From contig JADJOC010000003.1 in the NCBI GenBank assembly GCA_016713965.1, forward strand, positions 186,001 to 250,000: a stretch of DNA of 64,000 bases, read 5' to 3'. Under the pieces are notes generated by a model that worked only from the letters and a program-made list of their open reading frames with translations, did not search any database and was not told where the DNA came from. Origin of the DNA: Chitinophagaceae bacterium (GTDB taxonomy: Bacteria; Bacteroidota; Bacteroidia; Chitinophagales; Chitinophagaceae). Of this stretch, positions 17,263-26,261 are shown one piece after another (the stretch's first letter is position 1; every line of letters begins with the position of its first letter). The translations under genes and the position numbers were made by a program.

Positions 17263-17556
17263 ATGAGTAACTTTGGTGACCTAATACGAATAGCAAGAGA
17301 AGAGAAAGGTTTGTTCCTGCGACAAGTTGCAGCCGAACTCGACATTGACCAAGCTATCATTAGCAAATTTGAACGCAATGAACGCAAGCCGACAAAAGAA
17401 CAAGTGCTGAAATTTGCTAAGTTCTACAAGCTCGACAAGGAAACTTTATTGGTTGAATGGTTAAGCGACAAAGTAGCTTACGACCTGCAAGACGAGAATT
17501 TGGCTGACAAAGTTTTGAAAGCTGCTGAACAGAAAATTAAATACAAGAAAAAGTAA
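17263..17556 (+). CDS. XRE-family transcriptional regulator
   Basis: A 97-aa protein dominated by one helix-turn-helix domain: G-D-L-I-R-I-A-R-E-E-K-G-L-F-L-R-Q-V-A then the recognition region D-Q-A-I-I-S-K-F-E-R-N-E-R-K-P, closing with K-L-D. A basic lysine-rich tail follows. It resembles small controller proteins of restriction-modification systems. Its stop codon shares one base with the start of the type III restriction subunit, so the two are translationally coupled and it is probably autoregulated together with it. The target operator is not known; an inverted repeat at 17230-17248 is a candidate. Confidence 0.8.
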   Translation: MSNFGDLIRIAREEKGLFLRQVAAELDIDQAIISKFERNERKPTKEQVLKFAKFYKLDKETLLVEWLSDKVAYDLQDENLADKVLKAAEQKIKYKKK

Positions 17557-20447
17557 TGCTTCATTATATCATACAAGAAAAGAAAAACAAATGGTTGCAG
17601 TCTGACGACTGCACCATTAGTGATTTGATAAAGTATATCCGTGACAAAGGACAGTTGCGTGATACGCAAATTGAAGCAATTGAAACGTATTTGTTTTTGA
17701 AAATACAAGGACAGAATAAACCACTTTGGCAATTATTTTCAGAAGGCTTTTTTACCAACGGCACAGACTTAACAAAACTGAATATTAACCAAACAGCAAG
17801 AGACTTTTTAACAGCCAACAAAGACGCTTTTGCATTGTATGACTTTGCTAGAACAAAAAACGGAAACGGTTCTTTACTTCCCGAACTTGAAAAACTAATT
17901 ATTGAAAAACCAACTGAATTAGATTACAACACCATTATTAAAAGCATTTTTTACAAGGTAAGCTATGCCGACTATTTAATGAGTTTGCCAATGGGTGCAG
18001 GTAAAACTTTTCTAATGGCTGCTTTCATTTATTTAGACTTGTATTTTGCCGACAATGAACCAGAAAATAAAGCATTTGCACATAATTTTTTGGTGCTTAT
18101 TCCTTCGGGCTTAAAATCTTCTATCGTTCCGAGTTTAAAGACAATTGAAAATTACGACCCTTCTTGGGTATTGCCCGAACCATCAGCAAGCAAACTGAAA
18201 AAACTATTGAAGTTTGATGTTTTGGACGAGCAGAAATCAGCGAAGAAAAGTAACAAGGCAAGAAATCCAAATGCACAAAAAGTAAACGCCTGTTTGCCTA
18301 ATCCATTCGGACAAGTGTTTGTAGTAAATGCAGAAAAAGTGATTTTAGAAAGTTTCAAATTCAATGCTCAAACAGAATTGGAACTTGACGAAGAAGAAAA
18401 AGATACAAGCAACGATTTAAAAAGATTGTTCGGACAAATTCCGAACCTTACAATTTTAATAGATGAAGTTCACCACGCTGCAACCGATGATATTAAATTA
18501 CGGCAAGCCGTAAATTATTGGCACAGCAAAGGGAATATTACAACTGTTTTAGGTTTTTCGGGAACGCCATATTTGCAAGGTGCTGAAACTATCAAAGCGG
18601 GTGATTACGCTTTTAAATTTTCTCAAATAACCAACACGGTTTATTATTATCCACTGGTTACAGCAATTAAGAAATTCCTGAAAACACCAACCGTAAAAAT
18701 CGGGCAAAACCTTGACCGTTTTCAGATTATCAAAAAGGGAATTGAGGACTTTGATACACAATACAAGAAAACAGTTTATGAAAATGGAGCAATTGCAAAG
18801 ATTGCTATCTATTGCAGCAATATTGAAGTTTTAGAAGAAGAAGTTTATCCGTTTCTGACAAGCGAATTGAAAATAAATCCTGCCGAGATTTTGAAATTTC
18901 ACGGAGGAAATAAAAAATACACTTTGCCAAAAGAGAATGAATTAGAGTTTCGTTCATTGGATTTGGCTATTTCAAAAAAGCGTTACATTCTTTTAGTGCA
19001 AGTAGGAAAAGAAGGTTGGGACTGCCCAAGTTTAACAGGGGTAATCCTTTCGCAGAAAGGTGATAGTCCGCAAAATATGGTTTTGCAAACTTCTTGCAGA
19101 TGTTTACGCCAAGTGGACAAAGGAAAAGAAGAAACAGCTTTGATTTGGCTGAATAAAGATAATGCTGACACGCTGAACAAGCAGTTGAAGCAAGAGCAAA
19201 ACAGCAGCATTGATGAGTTGAACAGCACCAAACGAATTGGTAAAGCGGAAATGGTGGAACGACACAGCCGTATGGAATATTTGCAATTGCCGAAAGTGGA
19301 ATTTTATCAAATGAAAGTTACTTATCAAAGCATTGATGAAGAAGAAACTGCAAACACAAAAGCCAAGTTAAAAGCCATCATCAAAAAGATGGAAGATTAC
19401 AAGGCTTCGGCTTTGATAAGCACAAGCGAAATTTCAAACATTGATACTGGAACTATTGACATCATTAAGGAAACAGGAATTGCATTTGCCAATTACAACC
19501 AATGGCTTTTTGAAATGAGCCGCCAAAGTTTTGGTTTGATTTCGGAAACGCAATTGCACCAATACGACACAGAACTAAACGAAATATTTGAAACCGTTTC
19601 TTTTGAAAAAGACGGAAACCGCTTTTTCAATGAGTTGTATGATTTGCATTATGTACAATCAAAAATTCGAGTTGCCTTTAGCATCAAAAGAGATTTACAA
19701 ACCGACACAGAAGTAATTCCGAAACAAGCGGAATTATTGATTGCAGAACGCCTGACCGATGTAGAGAAAAATCCTAAACTCTATCCGAACGAAGCCGACA
19801 CAAACAAAATTCTTGAATTAGATAAAACAAATGAAAGTGTTGAAGTTGATATGACCGAAGTTGAAAAGGCGTATAACCTTATGAAAGAAACATTGGAAGC
19901 CCAAGGAATGGGAAGTATGGTTATGTCTTACGACAGTTTTAAGTCAGGTAAAGAATATTCATCAGTTGTAAAATCTAAAAATAATTCCTTCCATTATTTG
20001 CCTTACAATTTTGGCGGAAGCGGAAGTAGTGGTTTTGAAATACAAGCACTTCAAGAAACTTTGCGATTAGCAGATTTCAAAACTAAAGAGTTGGAAATAT
20101 ACTACAATGGTGAACGTGGCTTAACCGAATTTGTAATTAACTGCTTTGCCAAAGAAGGCAAGTATTGGAAAAACATTGGCAAATACACCACCGACTTTTT
20201 AATTGTGAAACGAACTGTCAAAGATAAAATTCACAAAGCCCTACTGATTGAAACCAAAGGTGCTTTGTATGCAGAAGACAAAGTGTTTCAGAAAAAGAAA
20301 AATTATGTAGAAACCGAGTTTTTAAAACTCAATCAAGAAAAATTCGGCTACCAACGTTTTGATTTCCTGTATTTGGAAGACAGCAATAACATCGAAGCCA
20401 ACATCACCAGATTGAACAATAAGTTAACCCAGTTTTTTAACGATTAA
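17556..20447 (+). CDS. Type III restriction endonuclease subunit Res
   Basis: A 963-aa SF2 translocase-nuclease. The Walker A motif P-M-G-A-G-K-T is near residue 146, a DEVH box (I-L-I-D-E-V-H-H-A) near 303, and G-F-S-G-T-P about 35 residues later. The C-terminal helicase motifs include V-G-K-E-G-W-D-C-P and Q-T-S-C-R-C-L-R-Q. A C-terminal PD-(D/E)XK nuclease is suggested by T-T-D-F-L-I-V and L-L-I-E-T-K-G. Res cleaves DNA near unmethylated sites together with Mod. The frame is intact, unlike mod directly downstream, which starts three bases after its stop. Confidence 0.88.
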   Translation: MLHYIIQEKKNKWLQSDDCTISDLIKYIRDKGQLRDTQIEAIETYLFLKIQGQNKPLWQLFSEGFFTNGTDLTKLNINQTARDFLTANKDAFALYDFARTKNGNGSLLPELEKLIIEKPTELDYNTIIKSIFYKVSYADYLMSLPMGAGKTFLMAAFIYLDLYFADNEPENKAFAHNFLVLIPSGLKSSIVPSLKTIENYDPSWVLPEPSASKLKKLLKFDVLDEQKSAKKSNKARNPNAQKVNACLPNPFGQVFVVNAEKVILESFKFNAQTELELDEEEKDTSNDLKRLFGQIPNLTILIDEVHHAATDDIKLRQAVNYWHSKGNITTVLGFSGTPYLQGAETIKAGDYAFKFSQITNTVYYYPLVTAIKKFLKTPTVKIGQNLDRFQIIKKGIEDFDTQYKKTVYENGAIAKIAIYCSNIEVLEEEVYPFLTSELKINPAEILKFHGGNKKYTLPKENELEFRSLDLAISKKRYILLVQVGKEGWDCPSLTGVILSQKGDSPQNMVLQTSCRCLRQVDKGKEETALIWLNKDNADTLNKQLKQEQNSSIDELNSTKRIGKAEMVERHSRMEYLQLPKVEFYQMKVTYQSIDEEETANTKAKLKAIIKKMEDYKASALISTSEISNIDTGTIDIIKETGIAFANYNQWLFEMSRQSFGLISETQLHQYDTELNEIFETVSFEKDGNRFFNELYDLHYVQSKIRVAFSIKRDLQTDTEVIPKQAELLIAERLTDVEKNPKLYPNEADTNKILELDKTNESVEVDMTEVEKAYNLMKETLEAQGMGSMVMSYDSFKSGKEYSSVVKSKNNSFHYLPYNFGGSGSSGFEIQALQETLRLADFKTKELEIYYNGERGLTEFVINCFAKEGKYWKNIGKYTTDFLIVKRTVKDKIHKALLIETKGALYAEDKVFQKKKNYVETEFLKLNQEKFGYQRFDFLYLEDSNNIEANITRLNNKLTQFFND

Positions 20448-20450
20448 GAT

Positions 20451-22480
20451 ATGCCAATAAAATACATTCCATATTACCCTAACACGGTTGAAGGACAAGC
20501 GATATTAGACAACATTACCCGAACACAAAGGGTTTTACGTTACCGTGAAAACGATAAAGTTTACGACCGCATAAAAAGAGGTATGCCTTATTACGAAGTA
20601 GAACCATTAGAAACAGTAGGCGAACCTTCTGAAAATTTAGTAATTCGTGGAGAATGTGTATCGGCTTGTGCCTACCTGAAAGAAAAAGGAGTTAAGGTTG
20701 ATATGGTTTACGTTGACCCTCCTTTTGCCAGTGGAATTGACTATTCGAAAAAGGTTTACATAAGAAGAAATCCAAAACTTGCTGAAAAAATAAATTCAGT
20801 AGAAAAGGAAATTCAAGATAATATAGAAGAGGTTTGGTTGGAAAAAAAGAGGGAGGGGGTTTTTGAATGGAAATTCAAATGGAAATTGAAGACTCGGGCA
20901 TTTGATGAAACAATGTATGGCGACATTTGGCAAAAGAAGATTATATAAATTGGATGTATGAAAATCTAATTGCAATTAAAAGTATAATGGCAGATGAAGC
21001 AACGATATATGTTCATTTGGATTATCACATTGGACACTATGTGAAAATATTAATGGATGAAATATTTGGAGATGACAATTTCGTAAATGAAATTATTTGG
21101 TGTTAGTTCAAATCGATGGTCAATTTGATGCAAACTACAAATTAATTTTGGTATCAGAAAAACAATTCAGACAATATGTTTTATATTCCCTGATGTTCAA
21201 AATACAATGAGAGGTTTATAAATACAGAAGAGGACGGAAGAAAATATATGACCTCACCAATTGTAAGTCCAAATTACCGAGAGAATTTAGTTTACGATTA
21301 CAAAGGCTATCAAGCACCACCAAACGGATGGTCAATTGAATTAAACGTAATGAAAATGGGATAAAAGGTAAGCTTTATTCCAAAGGGAAAAGGTTTACAA
21401 AAATTTTTGAAGAATATATGGGACAACCAGCTCAAAATCTTTGGAGTGATATTTTTGTAATTAATCCAATGGCAATTGAAAGGGTTGGATATTCAACTCA
21501 GAAACCTGAAGCATTATTGCAAAGAGTTATAAAAACAAGTAGTAACGAAGGAATGTTAATTGCTGATTTTTTTTGGCGGTAGTGGAGGTAACAGCAAAAG
21601 TTGCAATGATTTAGGAAGAAAATTTATTCACGTTGACATTGGGTTAAACAGTATTCAAACAGTAAGAGATAGATTAGTTGAAGCCAAAGCTAATTTTCAG
21701 ATTTTAGAAATAAAAGACGGTGTTAGTTTGTTCCGCAACCCACAGCAAACAATGGATAAGTTGGCAACACTAATCCATGGCTTGCAAAAAGGTGTAAAAG
21801 GAATTAGTAATTTTTGGTTTGGTGCAATCACAAAAAGTAAAGAAGGCATTGTGCCGGTTTACGTTCCTAATTTGCTTAATACACAAGAAAAGGTGTTGGA
21901 TATTCCAACCATAAATAACATCATCAATCAGGAATTGCAAAACTTAGAAGTCAACGCTAAAAAAGTAATCGTTTATTACATAGACATTGACGACCAAAAA
22001 GCATTGGAAAAATTCATCAAAGACAACAACGCCACAGAAATAGAAGTAGAACTAAAAGACCTTAAAAATCTGCTTCACGATGTGGTAATTGAGGACATAA
22101 TAGATTTCAAAACCACCAAAACAAAAGACGGTTACGAAACAGAAATAAACAAATTCATCAGCGACCGTTTAATTCAGAAAATTGGTGAGTTCAACCAAAA
22201 AGGAAATTTACAATCAATTGCCAAAGGCAAAAAATTCAATCCAATCAACATCAGCGAAGAAGGTTTAGAACTTATTGAATTGATTGCCCTCGACTGTGAA
22301 AGCAAAGAAGGACAATGGCACAGCACAACCGAAATTAAAATTGACAAACTCGGTTATGTAATTACAAACGGAGTTAAATCAAAAAACTTTTGGGACGGCA
22401 AAATTACCAGCGACAAAAAACCATTAAGAATAAAAGTGAGAAACATAAGCGGTGATGAAACAATAAAAGTGATTGAGTAA
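20451..22480 (+). pseudogene. Type III methyltransferase subunit Mod (multiple frameshifts)
   Basis: The sequence encodes a beta-class N6-adenine methyltransferase, the Mod subunit that sets specificity and protects sites. The N-terminal frame has the catalytic V-D-P-P-F near residue 89. Frame is lost at about 20932-20941; the next frame reads W-M-Y-E-N-L-I-A-I-K and V-H-L-D-Y-H-I-G-H-Y, then breaks near 21103. After more breaks, the SAM-binding region A-D-F-F-G-G-S-G is recovered near 21561-21600, itself containing three single-base shifts including a T8 run at 21567-21574. A clean frame then runs to the stop and encodes the C-terminal domain. With at least six shifts it is either a decayed gene or the worst-sequenced spot of the window. 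With Res intact, a dead Mod would abolish activity. Confidence 0.75.
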
Positions 22481-23534
22481 TGTCAAGAGGCTTACCACAT
22501 AACGTAAAACAATGCCTCGAAAAATCGAGAGACTGTGCTTTGCTTGCTATTGAAACTTACAACAAGCCAGCAATTAAATTCCGTTCAGGTGGTTATGTGG
22601 TGCTTATGGTTATTTCTTGGACTTCATTATTTCATTCCATATTTTACAGAGACAAGATAAAACCTTACAGACGTAAAAAGGAAGTCAAAGATTTGAAACG
22701 AAAGAAGGAGATTATTGCTATTGGTCTTTAGAAGAATGTTTACAAGAGTATTTCAAATCAGACACTCAAAATCCAATTAGAAAGAACTTAGAGTTTTTCA
22801 TTCCACTTCGCAATAAAATTGAACATAAATCTTTACCACAAATTGACCCAGACTTGTTTGCAGAATGTCAAGCTATGCTTTTGAATTATGATAAAATTCT
22901 TGAAAAGGAGTTTGGTTTAGACTTTTGTATAAGAGAAAGTTTATCCTTCTCATTACAACTTTTTCCATCCTCTGAAAATCTTGCAGCAGCAATCAAATCA
23001 AACCCTGATGCAAAAAAGGTTAAGGCATTTATTGAAAAATATCGTTCCACATTAACAACTGACATTTTGGAAAGCGGACAATATTCCTTTAAAGCTTTTT
23101 TGCTTCAAGTGGCAAATCATCAATCAGCAGACGCATTACCAATTCAGTTTATTAAATATGACCAGTTGACCGATGAAGAAAAAGAGAATGTGAGCAAGTT
23201 TGCAGTTTTAGTAAAAGAAAAAGAAAAACCAGTTTCAGGGAAAGACTTATTGCTTCCTTCAAAAGTTGTAAAGCTTGTTCAAAAAGGTTTAGGCAATCCA
23301 AAGGTTGACAGAAACGGAATTAAAAAAGATAAATTTAACGCAGACACTCATACAAGATGTTGGAAAAAATATAACGTAAGACCAAATAACGGTGCAGCAA
23401 ATCCATCAACGACCGACCCTCTATATTGTATTTATGACGAGCCTTCTGGACAATATCGTTATACAAAAACTTGGGTGACCTTATTAACTGAAAAAATGAA
23501 TATTGAAGATGAATATAAATCACTTTTCAAGTAA
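22480..23534 (+). CDS. DUF3644 protein (one frameshift)
   Basis: Two frames make one DUF3644 protein of about 350 aa. The first has R-G-L-P-H-N-V-K-Q-C-L-E-K-S-R-D-C-A-L-L-A-I-E-T-Y-N-K-P and F-R-S-G-G-Y-V-V-L-M-V-I-S-W-T-S-L. The second, after a break near 22690-22707, continues through Y-W-S-L-E-E-C-L and F-F-I-P-L-R-N-K-I-E-H-K to a C-terminal tail with H-T-R-C-W-K-K-Y. The R-N-K-I-E-H motif recalls HEPN-type R-x4-6-H RNase centres; that link is inference. The start codon shares a base with the mod stop, making it the fourth gene of the type III operon. Function in restriction is unknown. Confidence 0.75.
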
Positions 23535-23663
23535 GCCGACCCTTCGCAGTCATACACATTTGCAAGCCGCACAAGCCGACACACACGCCATAGCTTGCAA
23601 AAGAGTATGCCTGCCCAACCGCACCACCGACCGACAAACAGACGACCGAAAAGAACAACGAAG

Positions 23664-23797
23664 GCATAACACGGGTTTGGCAAAAGTGGCGGTTTCGTTC
23701 TCCGCAGACACATTTGTGGTTAATCAAACATTGGCTCTCCGCATCAACATTTGTGGTAAAAATCGCCACCTTCGCCAAGCCCAAAAACGTTGTAGGC
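23664..23797. repeat. Long imperfect hairpin resembling an integron attC site
   Basis: GGGTTTGGCAAAAGTGGCGG (from 23673) pairs with the segment 23761-23782 at 18 of 22 positions; two of the four mismatches are G-T wobbles. GCATAAC lies outside the left arm and GTTGTAG outside the right arm, placed like the outer boxes of attC sites but not matching the consensus well. The 66-base loop contains a direct repeat (CTCCGCA ... CATTTGTGG, at 23699 and 23736). It follows the DUF3644 gene. A sequence like the left arm recurs at about 26849-26878. Confidence 0.45.
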
Positions 23798-23849
23798 AAC
23801 CCTATTGCAACAGTTTTCCAATTCATGGCAGGACAGACGGGACGACTTT

Positions 23850-24857
23850 TTAATTCATTAAAACCGGTTCCATGTAGCAGTCTAAAAATTCTTCTGTAAC
23901 ACCTTTTAATTTTCTCTTTTGACACAACGCATATAGTTCCTCAACCGCAGAGTATGAGAAAAACCGAGTATTCAAATCGTGGAATTGTGGTTTGTTTGCT
24001 TCCTTAATAACTTTATCTCTATCCTCATCCGGTGCGACAATTACATACCGAGTTGGAAACGGCGGGAATTTATCTTTAAAATTTTTCATTCTTGACAATC
24101 CACTTGTAACACCAGTTGAATGTTCAACTTCCATAACCGCAGGCATCAACTTTCCATTTTTAAACCAAATACAATCAATTAGCAAAGCAGCTCTAATTGC
24201 ATCATCATAAGCAGACATTAATTTTTCATCTTTGAGCGACACAATTATTCCTTCAAATTCACCAAGCTTTTTGTTCTGATACAAAATCCCTTTATCATTT
24301 TGTGCAATCCAAGTTCTAAAACTCAATTGACGACCAATAAAATATAAAGCAACTTGTATTTGTGCATGGCGGCGTTGAATATTAATATCTAAGTCAGTTG
24401 ACTTTGCATCAGAAGGAACGACCAACGCATCATAAAAGGCTTCAAGTGTTGGAACTTCTGAAATCACTATTTCAGTTTTCGTTTCTTTTACTACTCCTTT
24501 TTTGTGAAGTTCATCTGGTGTCCACATTAAATGTTTATGACCACGTTTTACTGTTGGGTTTCCGCCAGTAGTTTCAATACGACCGGGGTAACAAAATTGA
24601 AATTGTGGAGTATGTGCAAGCAACGCTTCAAGGACACTCCTTGTATTATAGCTTCCGCCTAATACCCTATCAAAGTTTATTGGATGGTTCGGACTAAAAG
24701 CATTTGCAATTCTCCAAATTAATTCAGATGAAATCGGTTCTACCTTTTTATCCTTTGGGCTTTCGCCTTTTGCAGTATCCCATCTTTTAATTCTTATTGG
24801 ACCTTCGGGCATTTCCACTTCAACAATTTGAATAAGCCCCTTATTTTTCGGGTTCAA
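23850..24857 (-). CDS. Putative restriction endonuclease (PD-(D/E)XK-like)
   Basis: A protein of about 335 aa that I cannot assign to a named enzyme. The N-terminal third includes W-R-I-A-N-A-F-S-P-N and G-S-Y-N-T-R-S-V-L-E-A-L-L-A. The C-terminal half has a nuclease-like core, I-D-C-I-W-F ... M-P-A-V-M-E-V-E-H-S-T-G-V, with an acid and an E-V-E pair positioned like PD-(D/E)XK catalytic residues. R-Y-V-I-V-A-P-D-E-D-R follows. The likely start is TTG at 24857, but protein-like sequence (A-F-I-N-Q-L-D-K-K-A-T-Y-N-Y) continues upstream until a stop next to repeat C at 24934, so the true 5' end may be lost. A related, apparently inactive copy lies at 25034-25437. Confidence 0.5.
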   Translation of the reverse strand: MNPKNKGLIQIVEVEMPEGPIRIKRWDTAKGESPKDKKVEPISSELIWRIANAFSPNHPINFDRVLGGSYNTRSVLEALLAHTPQFQFCYPGRIETTGGNPTVKRGHKHLMWTPDELHKKGVVKETKTEIVISEVPTLEAFYDALVVPSDAKSTDLDINIQRRHAQIQVALYFIGRQLSFRTWIAQNDKGILYQNKKLGEFEGIIVSLKDEKLMSAYDDAIRAALLIDCIWFKNGKLMPAVMEVEHSTGVTSGLSRMKNFKDKFPPFPTRYVIVAPDEDRDKVIKEANKPQFHDLNTRFFSYSAVEELYALCQKRKLKGVTEEFLDCYMEPVLMN

Positions 24858-24933
24858 ATAATTGTAAGTTGCTTTCTTGTCTAACTGATTAATGAACGCT
24901 ACTATATTACTTGCTGAAAAAAGAAATTATTAT

Positions 24934-25028
24934 GGCGTTCCCTTCGGGCCGGGCTATCCGCTGCAAGTCCTCATTTCGCTACGTTACACTTCGCTACATT
25001 CCGGGCTTTCCGCTTCTATCCCTAACGC
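24934..25028. repeat. Repeat C-like insertion between the two nuclease genes
   Basis: A GC-rich block starting GGCGTTCCCTTCGGGCCGGG and ending TATCCCTAACGC, with short terminal inverted bases GCGTT/AACGC and two CTACRTT..TCGCTAC-type internal repeats. It contrasts sharply with the AT-rich flanks. It sits at the 5' end of the nuclease at 23850-24857 and a few bases past the 3' end of the paralogue at 25034-25437, and may have removed the start of the former. Confidence 0.6.
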
Positions 25029-25033
25029 AGCCT

Positions 25034-25437
25034 TCAATTCAAAGCTGCCACTGATAGTTCAGACTTTCTTATGATTGAAATTCCTGAATTTTTAAATGTA
25101 GGTTTTATAAGTTCATCCAAAGCAGTTTGATATTTATTATCATCCACTATTAAAAAATATTTTGAATAATAGGGAGGCATTAATTCTTTCACATTATTCA
25201 ATCGACATAAACCTTCTAAAATATTTTCATCACAAATCTTAAACAAAGCAGGCATCTTTTTTCTCCATCAAACCAAATACAATCTAAATTTTTAGTCTCT
25301 GCAATTGCATTGTCAAATGCAGTGAATAATTTTTCATTCTTTAAAGAATAACTTGATGCCGAAAATGTATCTTTTGCAAACCAGCTTCTGTACCCATAAG
25401 ATTTTGCTTTGCTAAAAAGTATTTCACTTGTATCCAT
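25034..25437 (-). CDS. Degenerate paralogue of the neighbouring nuclease (one frameshift)
   Basis: About 133 aa after joining two frames at the T6 run 25257-25262. It aligns with the C-terminal half of the 335-aa neighbour: S-L-K-N-E-K-L-F-T-A-F-D-N-A-I against S-L-K-D-E-K-L-M-S-A-Y-D-D-A-I, then L-D-C-I-W-F in both, then M-P-A-L against M-P-A-V. Where the neighbour has M-E-V-E-H-S this copy has F-K-I-C-D-E, so the paired glutamates expected for catalysis are gone. It lacks the N-terminal domain. It could be a decayed duplicate or a non-catalytic partner. It follows the Mrr gene by 11 bases in the same direction. Confidence 0.5.
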
Positions 25438-25448
25438 AAAAAAGATTT

Positions 25449-26261
25449 TTAAATTCCTTCAAACCATTTTTCATCAATAGAAATTTTTTCTATCAATTCT
25501 ACATTTACACCAAGACTTAATTCTTTCAACTTCTCTACCAATTTTTCTCCATCAATCAAGTCTATAGTTGGTGCTCCATCCCTGTTTGCTTCTTTTATTG
25601 CATCCCTAGTAAAATATCCTGTAGTAATAAACAAACCTTTATCAGTTCTACCAACCATAGCTCCTCTAAAGTCTCTTATGTGTCCTGCGGAAACTGCACC
25701 TTGATATTTCTTGCATTGAAACACAATATGAAAACTTAAAATCCCATTTATTTTTGCAATACCTTTTCCATCAATGCCACCATCACCAGTTCTACCCGTA
25801 ACTTCAACTTGCGAAAATCCCTTCTCTCTCAAAAATCTTTGTATCAATCTTTCAAAAGCATCAGGAGAAAGTTTATCAATTAATATTTTTTGAAGTTTTG
25901 ATTTCCAGCTCTCTTCAATTTCTTCTTTTTGTTCTGCTGATAATTGAATTGTAGGAAGGTTTATTTCCGCAACATTTGTATTTGACTTATCTACTAAAGC
26001 CCAAACTCCTCTTTTAGAACTTTCAATATATCCATTTCCTCGTAACATTGTCCTTGCCCATGCTAATTGATATTCTATTTCTGTTTGACCGCCTTCCTTT
26101 CCCTTGATATGTGGAATTATAGAAAGTTCTTCAGGTATTTTTAAGTTTTGGATTACACGATTATTTATTTCTTCAATCGAACCAGAACTACCAAGCTCTA
26201 CTAAAGCTTGTAAAATTGGATTTAATAATTGTTCTCTTGTTGGTAGTTTCTTCATACTCAT
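25449..26261 (-). CDS. Mrr-type restriction endonuclease
   Basis: A 270-aa Mrr-like protein. The N-terminal winged-helix Mrr_N domain (about 1-90) shows L-L-N-P-I-L-Q-A-L-V-E-L-G, E-I-N-N-R-V and W-A-R-T-M-L-R-G-N-G-Y-I. The C-terminal nuclease domain contains G-F-S-Q-V-E-V-T-G-R-T-G-D-G-G-I-D-G, then F-Q-C-K-K-Y, giving the D ... Q-x-K catalytic pattern, and the G-x-F-T-x-x-A motif as G-Y-F-T-R-D-A. Mrr enzymes cut modified DNA, but close relatives also pair with a methylase as type II systems. Its ATG directly follows the stop of a cytosine methylase gene, favouring the second reading. The frame is intact. Confidence 0.85.
   Translation of the reverse strand: MSMKKLPTREQLLNPILQALVELGSSGSIEEINNRVIQNLKIPEELSIIPHIKGKEGGQTEIEYQLAWARTMLRGNGYIESSKRGVWALVDKSNTNVAEINLPTIQLSAEQKEEIEESWKSKLQKILIDKLSPDAFERLIQRFLREKGFSQVEVTGRTGDGGIDGKGIAKINGILSFHIVFQCKKYQGAVSAGHIRDFRGAMVGRTDKGLFITTGYFTRDAIKEANRDGAPTIDLIDGEKLVEKLKELSLGVNVELIEKISIDEKWFEGI

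Noticed and set aside
23503..23925. Overlapping frames on both strands after DUF3644
   Set aside because: They fall in A/C-rich low-complexity DNA and the long hairpin; their composition follows the DNA bias.
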